Source: Nitrospina sp. UBA6727
GTDB lineage: Bacteria > Nitrospinota > Nitrospinia > Nitrospinales > VA-1
Direction: 5' to 3'
DNA length: 64,000 nucleotides
Assembly (NCBI GenBank): GCA_002454045.1
Contig: DKID01000004.1
Span: 1-64,000 of the forward strand
Position 1 is the first letter of the stretch. Every line of letters starts with the position of its first letter. Below, piece after piece: positions 20,099 to 29,162 of the stretch. Made by a program: the position numbers and the translations under genes. The notes below the pieces were generated by a model that was not told where the DNA came from, did not search any database, and saw only the letters and a list, made by a program, of their open reading frames with translations.

Positions 20099-21016
20099 TT
20101 AGTCAAAATTCACTCTCGGGTCCAACCAACCGTAAACCATATCCACGATCATGTTCGCGATTACAATCAGCACCGCGTAAACCAGCGTCACTCCCATTAT
20201 CAAAGGGTAGTCGCGGTTCGTCACAGCGGTGATGAAAAATCGCCCCATCCCAGGAATCGAAAAGATATATTCAATGACGAAGGAACCGGTGACCAGCCCC
20301 GCCGCCAGAGGACCCATCACCGAGACGATGGGATAAATTGAGTTTTTCAAAACATGTTTGAACATAATCACAGGTTCCGTCAGCCCCTTGGCGCGCGCGG
20401 TTCGAATATAATCCGAAGCTAAAATATCTAGCACCGTGGTTCGTGTCAGCCGCGCGACATACCCGGCAAAACCTGCGCCCAGCGCGAACGCCGGCAAAAT
20501 CATATGACGCGGACCTTCCCACAAAGCCGGGGGAAGCAAGTGCCAATGATGCGAGAAGATCCAAACGGACATCGCCGCCAAAACAAAACTAGGCACCGAA
20601 ATTCCCATCGCCGCCAAAAGCAGAATCGACCGATCCAGCAACGAATTTTTCCAATACGCCGCAACCATCCCGGCGGGAATCCCCAATCCCAAAACGATCG
20701 CAACCGCGCAGAGCCCTAACATAAAAGAGACGGGAAACGTGTCTCGGATAATGTCCGAAACGTCCCGCCCCAAATATTTGTAAGACGGCCCCAAATCGCC
20801 TTGCAATAATTGCTTCATATAAAGAAGATATTGCAGAGGCAGAGGTTTATCGAGATGATACTTGGCTTCTATGTTGGCGATGATTTCCGGTGGAAGAATT
20901 TTTTCCGTATCGAACGGTCCCCCGGGAACTACATGCATGATGAGGAAGGTGAGCGTCGCAACCGTAACCAGAACTGGTATTCCCAACAAAACCCGCCTGA
21001 TAACAAAACGCAACAT
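20099..21016 (-). CDS. ABC transporter permease, DppB/OppB type
   Basis: Inner-membrane permease of a peptide-type ABC importer, 305 residues. The family N-terminus (MLRFVIRRVLLGIPVL) is followed by the periplasmic loop with LDKPLPLQYLLYM and GDLGPS, five further helices, and the EAA loop (RTARAKGLTEPVIMFKHVLKNS). The C-terminus WLDPRVNFD is typical. DppC would normally follow directly; recQ is in between, with 47 bases from the dppB stop to the recQ start. Confidence 0.92.
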   Translation of the reverse strand: MLRFVIRRVLLGIPVLVTVATLTFLIMHVVPGGPFDTEKILPPEIIANIEAKYHLDKPLPLQYLLYMKQLLQGDLGPSYKYLGRDVSDIIRDTFPVSFMLGLCAVAIVLGLGIPAGMVAAYWKNSLLDRSILLLAAMGISVPSFVLAAMSVWIFSHHWHLLPPALWEGPRHMILPAFALGAGFAGYVARLTRTTVLDILASDYIRTARAKGLTEPVIMFKHVLKNSIYPIVSVMGPLAAGLVTGSFVIEYIFSIPGMGRFFITAVTNRDYPLIMGVTLVYAVLIVIANMIVDMVYGWLDPRVNFD

Positions 21017-21144
21017 GCCAGCATCTTACCACCACCAACATTCGAGAGGAAGAAGGGACTCGCTATTCTCGGTGGAAATAATTTTTCCTCTTGATGCGGG
21101 TCAGTGGGATATAATGCCAAGCCGTTTTCTTTTCACGGGACACG

Positions 21145-23001
21145 ATGAAATATTCTTCGTTGACAGAATTCATAACTCGGCTGGAACTTGAAGGGGAACT
21201 CTTGCGGGTGAAAGAGCTCGTCTCGCCCATCCTCGAAATTTCGGAAATCACTGACCGTGTATCCAAACAAACCGGCGGCGGCAAAGCTCTGTTTTTTGAA
21301 AACGTCGAAGGCAGTTCCATGCCCGTGCTCATCAACGCTTTTGGTAGTACGAAGCGAATGAACATGGCGCTAGGTGTCCGCAATATTGAAGACATCGCCA
21401 AACGAATCGAAAGCTATATTAAAATTTCGCCGCCATCCACCCTGCTGGAAAAAGTAAAACTCTTGCCCATGCTTTTACAAGCGACGCAGTTTCCGCCCAA
21501 ACTTACGCAAACCGCTCATCCCCCTTGCCAAGAAGTTGTCCACGTGGACGATGATATTGATCTGGGGACAATCCCGATCTTGCAATGCTGGCCGCAGGAC
21601 GCGGGACGATTCATCACCTTCCCCATCGTGATCAATCGCAGCGCCGATAAAAAAATCAGAAACGTGGGACTTTACCGCATGCAAGTGTACGACCGCAAAA
21701 CCACCGCCATGCACTGGCACATTCACAAAGACGGCGCGCATTTTTTCCACGAATACCGCAAACAAAATAAGGTGATGGAAGTTGCGGTCGCGCTCGGCGC
21801 CGACCCGGCATCCTGCTATTCCGCCTCCGCTCCTTTGCCTTACGGCGTCGACGAATTTCTTCTTGCCGGTTTTATCCGCAAGGCAAGCGTGCCGTTAGTG
21901 AAATGCAAGACAGTAGATTTGGAAGTTCCAGCCAACGCGGAAATTATTTTGGAAGGCTACATCGACCCGTCCGAAACGCGACTGGAAGGACCGTTCGGCG
22001 ACCACACCGGTTATTACTCGCAAGACGGCGAGTATCCAATCTTTCATCTCACCGCCATCACTCATCGCAAGAACCCGGTTTACTTGACGACCATCGTCGG
22101 CAAACCGCCGCAAGAAGATTTTTATTTGGGGCGAGCAACCGAGCGCATTTTTCTTCCCTTGCTCAAAACTCAACTTCCCGAAATCATCGACATGGATATG
22201 CCGGCGGAGGGAATCTTTCACAACTGCGTCATCGTTTCTCTCGACAAACGTTACCCGATGCAATCGCGAAAACTGATGAATGCTTTGTGGGGACTCGGTC
22301 AAATGAGCTTCGTCAAAACCATCGTCACCGTTCCCGCCGATGTCAATGTTCATAACTACGAAGAAGTGGCGAAACTTTTGCTCGATGAAGTGGATTTTGC
22401 AACCGACCTGTTTTTCTCCGAAGGGATTCTCGATGTTCTCAACCACGCTTCCGACCAAAAACTATACGGCTCAAAACTAGGCATCGACCTCACCTTGAAA
22501 ATAGAAGGAGAGCCGGGCTACGAAAAAAAATATCCCGCCGGTAACGATGCCAATGACGGCGGCGCGCATGACGACGGCAATTCCAAACTTCCCGCCGCGG
22601 AAAAAGTGATGGCGGCGTTTAAGGATGTGCGAGCCTGCAAGGTTTTAGAACTTCAAACCCGGCGGCGTGTTTTGCTCGTAGCCTTCAACAAAACCGCCGC
22701 GCATCAGGGGAAACAATTTATTCATTCGTTTTTGGATCACCCCGATTTTTCTGCCATCGGAATTGTCGTCGTGCTAGAAGGCCACGTGGATGTTGCGGAT
22801 ACTTCCGCGGTGATGTGGAAATTTTTCAACAACCTCGAACCAAAGCGGGATTTTTATTTTAACGCTGGACGTTTGGGAATTGATGCAACGCAAAAATTCC
22901 GCGACGAAGGTTATCAACAAAACTGGCCAGATGAAATTGAGATGGCGGCGAAAATTAAAACGCAAGTCGATAAAAAATGGGACGACCTGTTTAAAAAATA
23001 A
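21145..23001 (+). CDS. UbiD-family decarboxylase (menaquinone-type)
   Basis: UbiD enzymes are prenylated-FMN-dependent (de)carboxylases. This 618-residue form is longer than E. coli UbiD (about 497) and resembles the long forms in bacteria using the futalosine menaquinone route. Family features: the N-terminal FFENVEGSSMPVLINAFGS, the FMN/metal region AMHWHIHKDGAHFFHEYRK, and EGPFGDHTGYYS. The product may decarboxylate a naphthoate in menaquinone synthesis, but no other mqn or ubi gene is nearby, so the substrate is inferred. A TATAAT box at 21110-21115 may belong to its promoter. uvrA follows after only six bases. Confidence 0.88.
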   Translation: MKYSSLTEFITRLELEGELLRVKELVSPILEISEITDRVSKQTGGGKALFFENVEGSSMPVLINAFGSTKRMNMALGVRNIEDIAKRIESYIKISPPSTLLEKVKLLPMLLQATQFPPKLTQTAHPPCQEVVHVDDDIDLGTIPILQCWPQDAGRFITFPIVINRSADKKIRNVGLYRMQVYDRKTTAMHWHIHKDGAHFFHEYRKQNKVMEVAVALGADPASCYSASAPLPYGVDEFLLAGFIRKASVPLVKCKTVDLEVPANAEIILEGYIDPSETRLEGPFGDHTGYYSQDGEYPIFHLTAITHRKNPVYLTTIVGKPPQEDFYLGRATERIFLPLLKTQLPEIIDMDMPAEGIFHNCVIVSLDKRYPMQSRKLMNALWGLGQMSFVKTIVTVPADVNVHNYEEVAKLLLDEVDFATDLFFSEGILDVLNHASDQKLYGSKLGIDLTLKIEGEPGYEKKYPAGNDANDGGAHDDGNSKLPAAEKVMAAFKDVRACKVLELQTRRRVLLVAFNKTAAHQGKQFIHSFLDHPDFSAIGIVVVLEGHVDVADTSAVMWKFFNNLEPKRDFYFNAGRLGIDATQKFRDEGYQQNWPDEIEMAAKIKTQVDKKWDDLFKK

Positions 23002-23007
23002 TTCACC

Positions 23008-25833
23008 ATGGCACTGGAACACATCACCATAAAAGGCGCGAGGGAACACAACCTTAAAAACTTGAGCCTCACCCTGCCGCGAGAAAAACTGGTGGTGATA
23101 ACCGGCTTGAGCGGGTCGGGAAAATCTTCCCTCGCGTTCGACACCATTTACGCCGAAGGTCAGCGCCGATATGTTGAGTCTTTGTCCGCCTACGCGCGGC
23201 AGTTTTTGGAATTGATGGAAAAGCCCGATGTGGATTCCATCGACGGGCTCTCCCCGGCCATCTCGATTGAACAGAAAACTTCCAGCAAAAATCCACGCTC
23301 CACCGTCGGCACGGTGACGGAAATTTATGACTACCTGCGCTTGCTCTACGCCAGAGTCGGGAAAGTTTTTTGTTACGGTTGCGGGCGACAAGTTACTTCG
23401 CAAACCGTGCAACACATCGTCGACCAAATCCAAACAATCCCCATCGGCAAGAAGGTGATCCTCCTTTCCCCTGTAGCCCGGAACAAGAAGGGGGAATTCA
23501 AAAAAGAAATTCTGGATATGAAAAGAAAAGGATTCATCCGCGCGCGCATCAACGGTGAAGTCCGCTCCTTGGAAGAAAAAATTATTCTCAACAAAAAATT
23601 TAAACACACTCTTGAAATAGTGGTCGACAGATTAGTCATTAAAAAAAATATGGGGCAACGACTTGCCGAGTCCGTCGAAACCGCGCTCAATCATGGGGAA
23701 GGTTCTTTGGTCGTCGTCATCCTTGAAGATGAGGGCGAACCTCAAGAGTTGTTGTTCAGCGAAAAATTCGCTTGCAGTTATTGCAACATCAGTTATCCGG
23801 AACTGGAGCCGCGCTTATTCTCTTTCAACAATCCGCAAGGAGCATGCGCGCAATGCGATGGGCTGGGAGTCAAAATGGTGATTGACCCCGAACTGGTCGT
23901 GCCAGACCCGCGACTTTCGGTCCGCGATGGAGCGTTGAAGCCGTGGGAAAAACGCGGCTCCATTTATTTCCACCAGATGCTGGATACCATCTCCAACCAT
24001 TTTAAGTTCAAACTCAACACTCCGTTTCAAAAATTATCCAAGAAGACCCGCGACATTCTTTTATTCGGTTCCGGCAAGGAGTCGGTGAAATATTATTTTG
24101 AAAAAGATGGGAGAAAACAATTTTACACCGACACGTTCGACGGCGTAATTCCGGATCTAAAAAGGCGTTATCACGAAACCGATTCCGCCACCGCCCGCGA
24201 AGAAATTGCGCAATACATGCGTCCCCTGCCCTGTCAAACCTGCGGCGGCGACCGGTTGCGGAAAGAAGCGGTCGCGGTAAAAATTGCCGACCACAACATC
24301 GTGGAGGTCACGGCATTCTCCATCGGTCAAGCCTACCAATATTTTCGCAAGTTGACGCTGTCCCAACAGGAACACAACATCGCCAAGAGAATCGTCAAAG
24401 AAATTAAAGAGCGCCTGAAGTTTCTCACCAATGTCGGACTGGAATATCTTTCGCTAAACCGTTCCGCCGCAACTTTGTCGGGCGGGGAAAGTCAACGCAT
24501 CCGCCTCGCTACACAAATCGGTTCTAGTCTGATGGGAGTTTTGTACGTGCTCGATGAACCCAGCATTGGACTGCACCAGCGGGACAACGCTCGTCTGCTG
24601 AACACCCTCTTCCATTTGCGCGACTTGGGCAACACCGTCATCGTGGTTGAACACGATGAAGCCACCATCCGCGCGGCTGACTACGTCGTCGACCTTGGTC
24701 CCGGGGCGGGCGTTTGCGGCGGCGAAACTATTTTTGCGGGAACGCCTAAAGCTTTGCTCCGGTGCAAAGATTCTCTGACGGGACAATATCTTTCTGGCAA
24801 AAAGAAAATCCCGCTACCTAAAAATCGGCGCAAAGGCAACGGGAAAACACTTGAGATTCACGGCGCCGGGGAAAATAATCTGAAGGGAATAACCGTAAAA
24901 ATTCCGCTCGGCTGTTTCGTCTGCGTGACCGGAGTTTCTGGCTCGGGAAAAAGTACACTCACCATCGATATTTTATACAAAGCGTTGGCTCGACATTTTT
25001 GGAACGCGATGAGCAAGCCGGGCAAGTTCAAAAAAATTCACGGCTTGCAATGGCTCGACAAAGTCATCGACATTGACCAGTCGCCAATAGGAAGAACGCC
25101 GCGGTCTAATCCCGCCACCTATACCGGCGTGTTCACCCTTGTCCGCGAATTGTTTAGCCAGGTTCCCGAGTCGCGAGTCCGCGGTTACAAACCGGGACGG
25201 TTCAGTTTTAATGTCAGAGGGGGAAGGTGCGAGGCTTGCCGGGGAGACGGCGTCATCAAAATTGAAATGCATTTTTTGCCCGACGTGTTCGTCACTTGCG
25301 AAGTTTGCCAGGGGAAACGATTCAACCGGGAAACGTTGGAAATTCTTTATAAAGGAAAAAATATCGCCGACGTGTTGAATATGACGGCGGAGGAAGCGAA
25401 GGAATTTTTCACCAACATTCCTTCCGTCAAAAATAAATTGCAGACCATCACCGAAGTCGGATTGGATTATATAAGGTTAGGCCAGCAAGCCACCACCTTA
25501 TCCGGCGGGGAAGCGCAACGCGTCAAACTTTCAAAAGAGTTGAGCAAACGTAGCACCGGCAGGACGTTGTATATTCTTGACGAGCCGACGACGGGACTGC
25601 ATTTCGCCGACATCGAAAACCTGTTGCGCGTTCTCGATAGGTTGGTGGACACCGGCAATACGGTGATCATCATCGAACATAATATGGACGTAATCAAAAC
25701 CGCCGACCACATCATCGACCTTGGGCCAGAAGGCGGCGACGGCGGTGGACGAGTTCTCGCGGAAGGCACGCCGGAAAAGATCGCGAAAACTAAAACCTCT
25801 TACACGGGAAGATATTTGAAGGAATATCTTTGA
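23008..25833 (+). CDS. uvrA: excinuclease ABC subunit A
   Basis: UvrA is the damage-recognising ATPase of nucleotide excision repair. The 941-residue protein has two ABC modules. The first has Walker A GLSGSGKSSLAF (near residue 31), a zinc module (CSYCNISYPELEPR, then CAQCDGLG) and signature LSGGESQRIRLA. The second has GVSGSGKSTLTI, a zinc module (CEACRGDG, CEVCQGKR) and signature LSGGEAQRVKLS. Length and order are canonical. It begins six bases after the UbiD-like gene and is probably co-transcribed with it. Confidence 0.98.
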   Translation: MALEHITIKGAREHNLKNLSLTLPREKLVVITGLSGSGKSSLAFDTIYAEGQRRYVESLSAYARQFLELMEKPDVDSIDGLSPAISIEQKTSSKNPRSTVGTVTEIYDYLRLLYARVGKVFCYGCGRQVTSQTVQHIVDQIQTIPIGKKVILLSPVARNKKGEFKKEILDMKRKGFIRARINGEVRSLEEKIILNKKFKHTLEIVVDRLVIKKNMGQRLAESVETALNHGEGSLVVVILEDEGEPQELLFSEKFACSYCNISYPELEPRLFSFNNPQGACAQCDGLGVKMVIDPELVVPDPRLSVRDGALKPWEKRGSIYFHQMLDTISNHFKFKLNTPFQKLSKKTRDILLFGSGKESVKYYFEKDGRKQFYTDTFDGVIPDLKRRYHETDSATAREEIAQYMRPLPCQTCGGDRLRKEAVAVKIADHNIVEVTAFSIGQAYQYFRKLTLSQQEHNIAKRIVKEIKERLKFLTNVGLEYLSLNRSAATLSGGESQRIRLATQIGSSLMGVLYVLDEPSIGLHQRDNARLLNTLFHLRDLGNTVIVVEHDEATIRAADYVVDLGPGAGVCGGETIFAGTPKALLRCKDSLTGQYLSGKKKIPLPKNRRKGNGKTLEIHGAGENNLKGITVKIPLGCFVCVTGVSGSGKSTLTIDILYKALARHFWNAMSKPGKFKKIHGLQWLDKVIDIDQSPIGRTPRSNPATYTGVFTLVRELFSQVPESRVRGYKPGRFSFNVRGGRCEACRGDGVIKIEMHFLPDVFVTCEVCQGKRFNRETLEILYKGKNIADVLNMTAEEAKEFFTNIPSVKNKLQTITEVGLDYIRLGQQATTLSGGEAQRVKLSKELSKRSTGRTLYILDEPTTGLHFADIENLLRVLDRLVDTGNTVIIIEHNMDVIKTADHIIDLGPEGGDGGGRVLAEGTPEKIAKTKTSYTGRYLKEYL

Positions 25834-25841
25834 AGTTTTAC

Positions 25842-26309
25842 CTAAGGTTTTATATAGAGATACCCTTGTTCCTGCAAATCAGCAATGCGCTTCACCGCCA
25901 CAGGATGTTTTGTCGGGATAAAACCCGGCTCCAGAGTATCCAGAGGTTTACCAAATAACTTCATCGAAACCTGGCACATTTCCGGTTGCACCCCCTTGTC
26001 AATGATCATGGCGAGCTTCTTTTTCAAAACAGGGTCAATGGTTTCTCTATCAAAAAGTTTCAGAGCCGGACCGTGGACGACCACCTTGATATCAATCTTA
26101 TCCGGTCCTCCTTCCGCCTCCATATGCTTATTGATCAAGGCCATGGCATATTTGGCAACGCCAACATCTGAACCGTCAATGTGATACAAAACCTTGAGCC
26201 TACCCTTATCATCACGGTTGCTCGCGGCTTCTGCAACGGAAGACAGAAAAAACAAACATATAATTGCTACGATAAGTTGGGAACCCCAACCCATTCGACT
26301 ATTTTTCAT
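25842..26309 (-). CDS. secreted DsrE-family protein
   Basis: A 155-residue protein with an N-terminal signal peptide (LIVAIICLFFLSSVAEA) and a DsrE/DsrF-like fold: an alternating beta-alpha pattern with VLYHIDGSD, VVVHGPALKLF, a single Cys in PEMCQVSM, and a C-terminal GYLYIKP. DsrE-type proteins carry persulfide on cysteine or act as small sulfur or redox proteins; exported versions have no settled function. The ATG at 26309 is preferred over 26321 because GGGGGA lies just upstream. It converges with uvrA and lies just after the ATP synthase operon. Confidence 0.75.
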   Translation of the reverse strand: MKNSRMGWGSQLIVAIICLFFLSSVAEAASNRDDKGRLKVLYHIDGSDVGVAKYAMALINKHMEAEGGPDKIDIKVVVHGPALKLFDRETIDPVLKKKLAMIIDKGVQPEMCQVSMKLFGKPLDTLEPGFIPTKHPVAVKRIADLQEQGYLYIKP

Positions 26310-26435
26310 GGAATCCCCCATTGAAAATTATCTAAATAATTTCTCGGTGTCTTATCACTTTTTATGAAAACCTGCAAGGGATATAAAAATGGGGAAAATA
26401 GGAGATTTGTATGAGGAAGGTCTAACTGGACGGTA

Positions 26436-26843
26436 CTAATTATTATCCAGATTCTCAAGGCGGGCGATAGCGCGGAATAGTTTTTTCTGCGTTGCGATGA
26501 ATTCTTCGTCGGAAAGATCGGCTTTGCTCAACAATTCTTCCGCGCTGGCTTGGGCACGCTCAGCCCGGTCGCGGTCGATCTCATTCAGAAATTCCCCGGT
26601 TTCGGCCAGTATCGTCACGCGGTTGTCCGTCACCTCCAAGTATCCGCCGCTGACGACCAACGCAATCGTCTCGCCTTCTTGCTCATAAGATAATTGTCCG
26701 GAGCGAAGGTTGGTCAGAATCGGGGCGTGGTCGTGAAGAATTCCCAAGTCTCCTTCGGAGCCGGGCGCGTTGACTTGATCGACTTCTTCGGAGACCAGCA
26801 GTCTTTCGGGAGTTACGATGCTGAGGATTAGTTTTCCGCTCAT
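26436..26843 (-). CDS. atpC: ATP synthase epsilon subunit
   Basis: Epsilon links the central stalk to the catalytic head and restrains ATP hydrolysis. The 135-residue protein has the N-terminal beta-barrel (LSIVTPERLLVSEEVDQVNAP, GSEGDLGILHDHAPILT) and a C-terminal helical hairpin. Its start overlaps the atpD stop by four bases (ATGA). It is the last gene of the ATP synthase operon. Confidence 0.96.
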   Translation of the reverse strand: MSGKLILSIVTPERLLVSEEVDQVNAPGSEGDLGILHDHAPILTNLRSGQLSYEQEGETIALVVSGGYLEVTDNRVTILAETGEFLNEIDRDRAERAQASAEELLSKADLSDEEFIATQKKLFRAIARLENLDNN

Positions 26844-28255
26844 GCCGTTTTCTTTTCCAGTTCTTTTTGTTTCGCGTAAACGTCGTCCAAAGTTCCTACC
26901 ATATAGAACGCTTGCTCGGAGATGTCATCGCCGCGGCCGTCGAGAACGGCTTTGAATCCTTCCACCGTGTCTTGCACTTTGACATATTTTCCCGGGGAAC
27001 CGGTGAACACTTCCGCGACAAAAAATGGTTGCGAAAGAAATCGTTGAATTTTTCGCGCGCGGGAAACTATCAACTTATCCTCTTCCGATAATTCTTCCAT
27101 ACCTAAAATGGCGATGATGTCTTGCAAGTCTTTGTAGCGTTGCAACACTTGCTGAATCCCGCGGGCTGTATCGTAATGCTCCTCGCCCAAAACTTCCCGG
27201 TCGAGGATGCGCGAAGTGGAGTCGAGGGGATCCACCGCCGGGTAAATGCCCAACTCGGAGATGCGCCGATTCAACACGGTGGTCGCATCAAGATGCGCGA
27301 AGGTGGTCGCCGGCGCCGGGTCCGTCAAGTCGTCGGCGGGAACATAAATCGCCTGCACCGACGTGATGGATCCTTTTTTCGTTGACGTGATGCGTTCCTG
27401 CAAGTTGCCCATTTCCGTTGCCAACGTGGGTTGATAGCCGACGGCGGAAGGGATGCGACCGAGAAGCGCGGACACTTCGGAGCCGGCTTGCGAAAATCGG
27501 AAAATGTTATCGATGAATAACAACACATCCTTGCCGCCTTCGTCGCGAAAATATTCCGCGCAGGTGAGGCCAGTGAGACCAACACGCATGCGCGCGCCCG
27601 GCGGTTCGGTCATTTGCCCGTAAATCAACGCGGTCTTGTCGATGACTTTCGATTCTATCATTTCGTGATAGAGGTCGTTCCCTTCGCGGGTCCGTTCGCC
27701 GACCCCGGCGAAGACGGAATATCCTCCGTGCTCCGCGCCGATGTTGCGAATTAATTCCATGATCAAAACGGTTTTGCCCACACCGGCGCCGCCGAACAAA
27801 CCGGTCTTCCCGCCTTTGAGATACGGCTCAAGCAGGTCGATAACTTTGATGCCCGTCTCGAGCATTTCCATCTTGGTGTCTTGCTCCTGAAATGTTGGAG
27901 CGTCGCGGTGAATACTCCATCGGTGTTTGGACTTGACCGGCGGCTTCTTGTCCACCGGGTCGCCGACGACGTTAAGAATTCGCCCGAGCACTTCTTCCCC
28001 GACCGGCACGGTGATGGGCTTGCCCGTGTCAACCGCTTCCATCCCGCGAACCAAACCATCGGTCGAGTGCATGGCGACGGTGCGAACGGTGTTGTTGCCA
28101 AGATGCAACGCCACTTCGCATACCAGCACTTCGGCTTTGCCGCTTTCTCCATCGCGCGTGACGTTGACCGCGTTGTATAGCGACGGCAACACGCCGTCTT
28201 CAAAACTCATATCGACGACGGGTCCCATGACTTGGATAATTTTTCCCTTATTCAT
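26840..28255 (-). CDS. atpD: ATP synthase beta subunit
   Basis: Catalytic subunit of the F1 head. The 471-residue protein has Walker A GGAGVGKTVLIM, Walker B region DVLLFIDNIFRFSQ, and the family signature PAVDPLDSTS. Length and all key motifs are normal. It lies between atpG and atpC in the operon, read leftwards. Confidence 0.98.
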   Translation of the reverse strand: MNKGKIIQVMGPVVDMSFEDGVLPSLYNAVNVTRDGESGKAEVLVCEVALHLGNNTVRTVAMHSTDGLVRGMEAVDTGKPITVPVGEEVLGRILNVVGDPVDKKPPVKSKHRWSIHRDAPTFQEQDTKMEMLETGIKVIDLLEPYLKGGKTGLFGGAGVGKTVLIMELIRNIGAEHGGYSVFAGVGERTREGNDLYHEMIESKVIDKTALIYGQMTEPPGARMRVGLTGLTCAEYFRDEGGKDVLLFIDNIFRFSQAGSEVSALLGRIPSAVGYQPTLATEMGNLQERITSTKKGSITSVQAIYVPADDLTDPAPATTFAHLDATTVLNRRISELGIYPAVDPLDSTSRILDREVLGEEHYDTARGIQQVLQRYKDLQDIIAILGMEELSEEDKLIVSRARKIQRFLSQPFFVAEVFTGSPGKYVKVQDTVEGFKAVLDGRGDDISEQAFYMVGTLDDVYAKQKELEKKTA

Positions 28256-28292
28256 TCATTCCCCTCCACGGATTTCAGTATGCTTCGCGCCG

Positions 28293-29159
28293 TCAACCTT
28301 GCAAGGCTTCGGCACCGTTTACGATTTCTATCAATTCCTTTGTGATGTAAGCCTGCCTGGCTTTGTTGTAAGTCAGCGTCAAGCCGTCGATCATTTCCCC
28401 CGCGTTGCGAGTGGCGCTATCCATCGCCGTCATCCGCGCGCCGTGTTCGCTGGCGCTGGATTCCAGAAACGCGCGATACACCTCGACCGTCATGTAACGC
28501 TTCAACAGTTTATCCAAAATCGTCTCTTCATCCGGCTCGTAAATATAATCCACGATGAACGCGTCGTCGTCTTGCGCCATTTTTTCCGGGACGATCGGGA
28601 GCAATTGTTCGACAACAATTTCTTGTTGCATCACGGATTTAAATTCGTTGTAAATCATAAAAACTTTGTCGACCTTTTTTTCCGAAAACAAAGCGGCGAG
28701 ATTATCGCCGATCGCCTGCGCCTTCAAGTAATCGAAATCTTTCGTCCAGCCGATGATCTCCTGCGTGATGTTCACCGAACGGTTGCGGAAAATATCGTTG
28801 CCCTTTTTGCCGGCGATGATCAATGAGTTTTCAATCTTCGCGTTGTCGTGAAGGTAGTCGAGCGTTTTACGAATGATGCTACTGTTAAAACCGCCGCACA
28901 AACCTTTGTCCGCGGTGATGATGAGAAGCAAGTGTCGGCTCCCGTCCCGCGCATCCAGCAAAGGGTGCAAGTCATTGTTGCACCGCGCCGCCAAATGATT
29001 TAGCACGCCCATCATCTTGACCGCGTAAGGCCGCGCCCGCAAAATCGCCTGCTGGGCTTTGCGCAGTTTTGACGCGGAAACCAGCTTCATCGCCTTGGTC
29101 GTTTGCTGAGTATTTTTCACGCTCTGGATGCGTCTCTTAATATCTTTCAGATTGGGCAT
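28293..29159 (-). CDS. atpG: ATP synthase gamma subunit
   Basis: Gamma is the rotating central shaft of F1. The 288-residue protein has the conserved N-terminal helix (MPNLKDIKRRIQSVKNTQQTTKAMKLV region, shown in part), TADKGLCGGFNS, and the C-terminal helix with SATRNAGEMIDGLTLTYNKA. The start is three bases after the atpA stop. Confidence 0.97.
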   Translation of the reverse strand: MPNLKDIKRRIQSVKNTQQTTKAMKLVSASKLRKAQQAILRARPYAVKMMGVLNHLAARCNNDLHPLLDARDGSRHLLLIITADKGLCGGFNSSIIRKTLDYLHDNAKIENSLIIAGKKGNDIFRNRSVNITQEIIGWTKDFDYLKAQAIGDNLAALFSEKKVDKVFMIYNEFKSVMQQEIVVEQLLPIVPEKMAQDDDAFIVDYIYEPDEETILDKLLKRYMTVEVYRAFLESSASEHGARMTAMDSATRNAGEMIDGLTLTYNKARQAYITKELIEIVNGAEALQG

Positions 29160-29162
29160 GGC

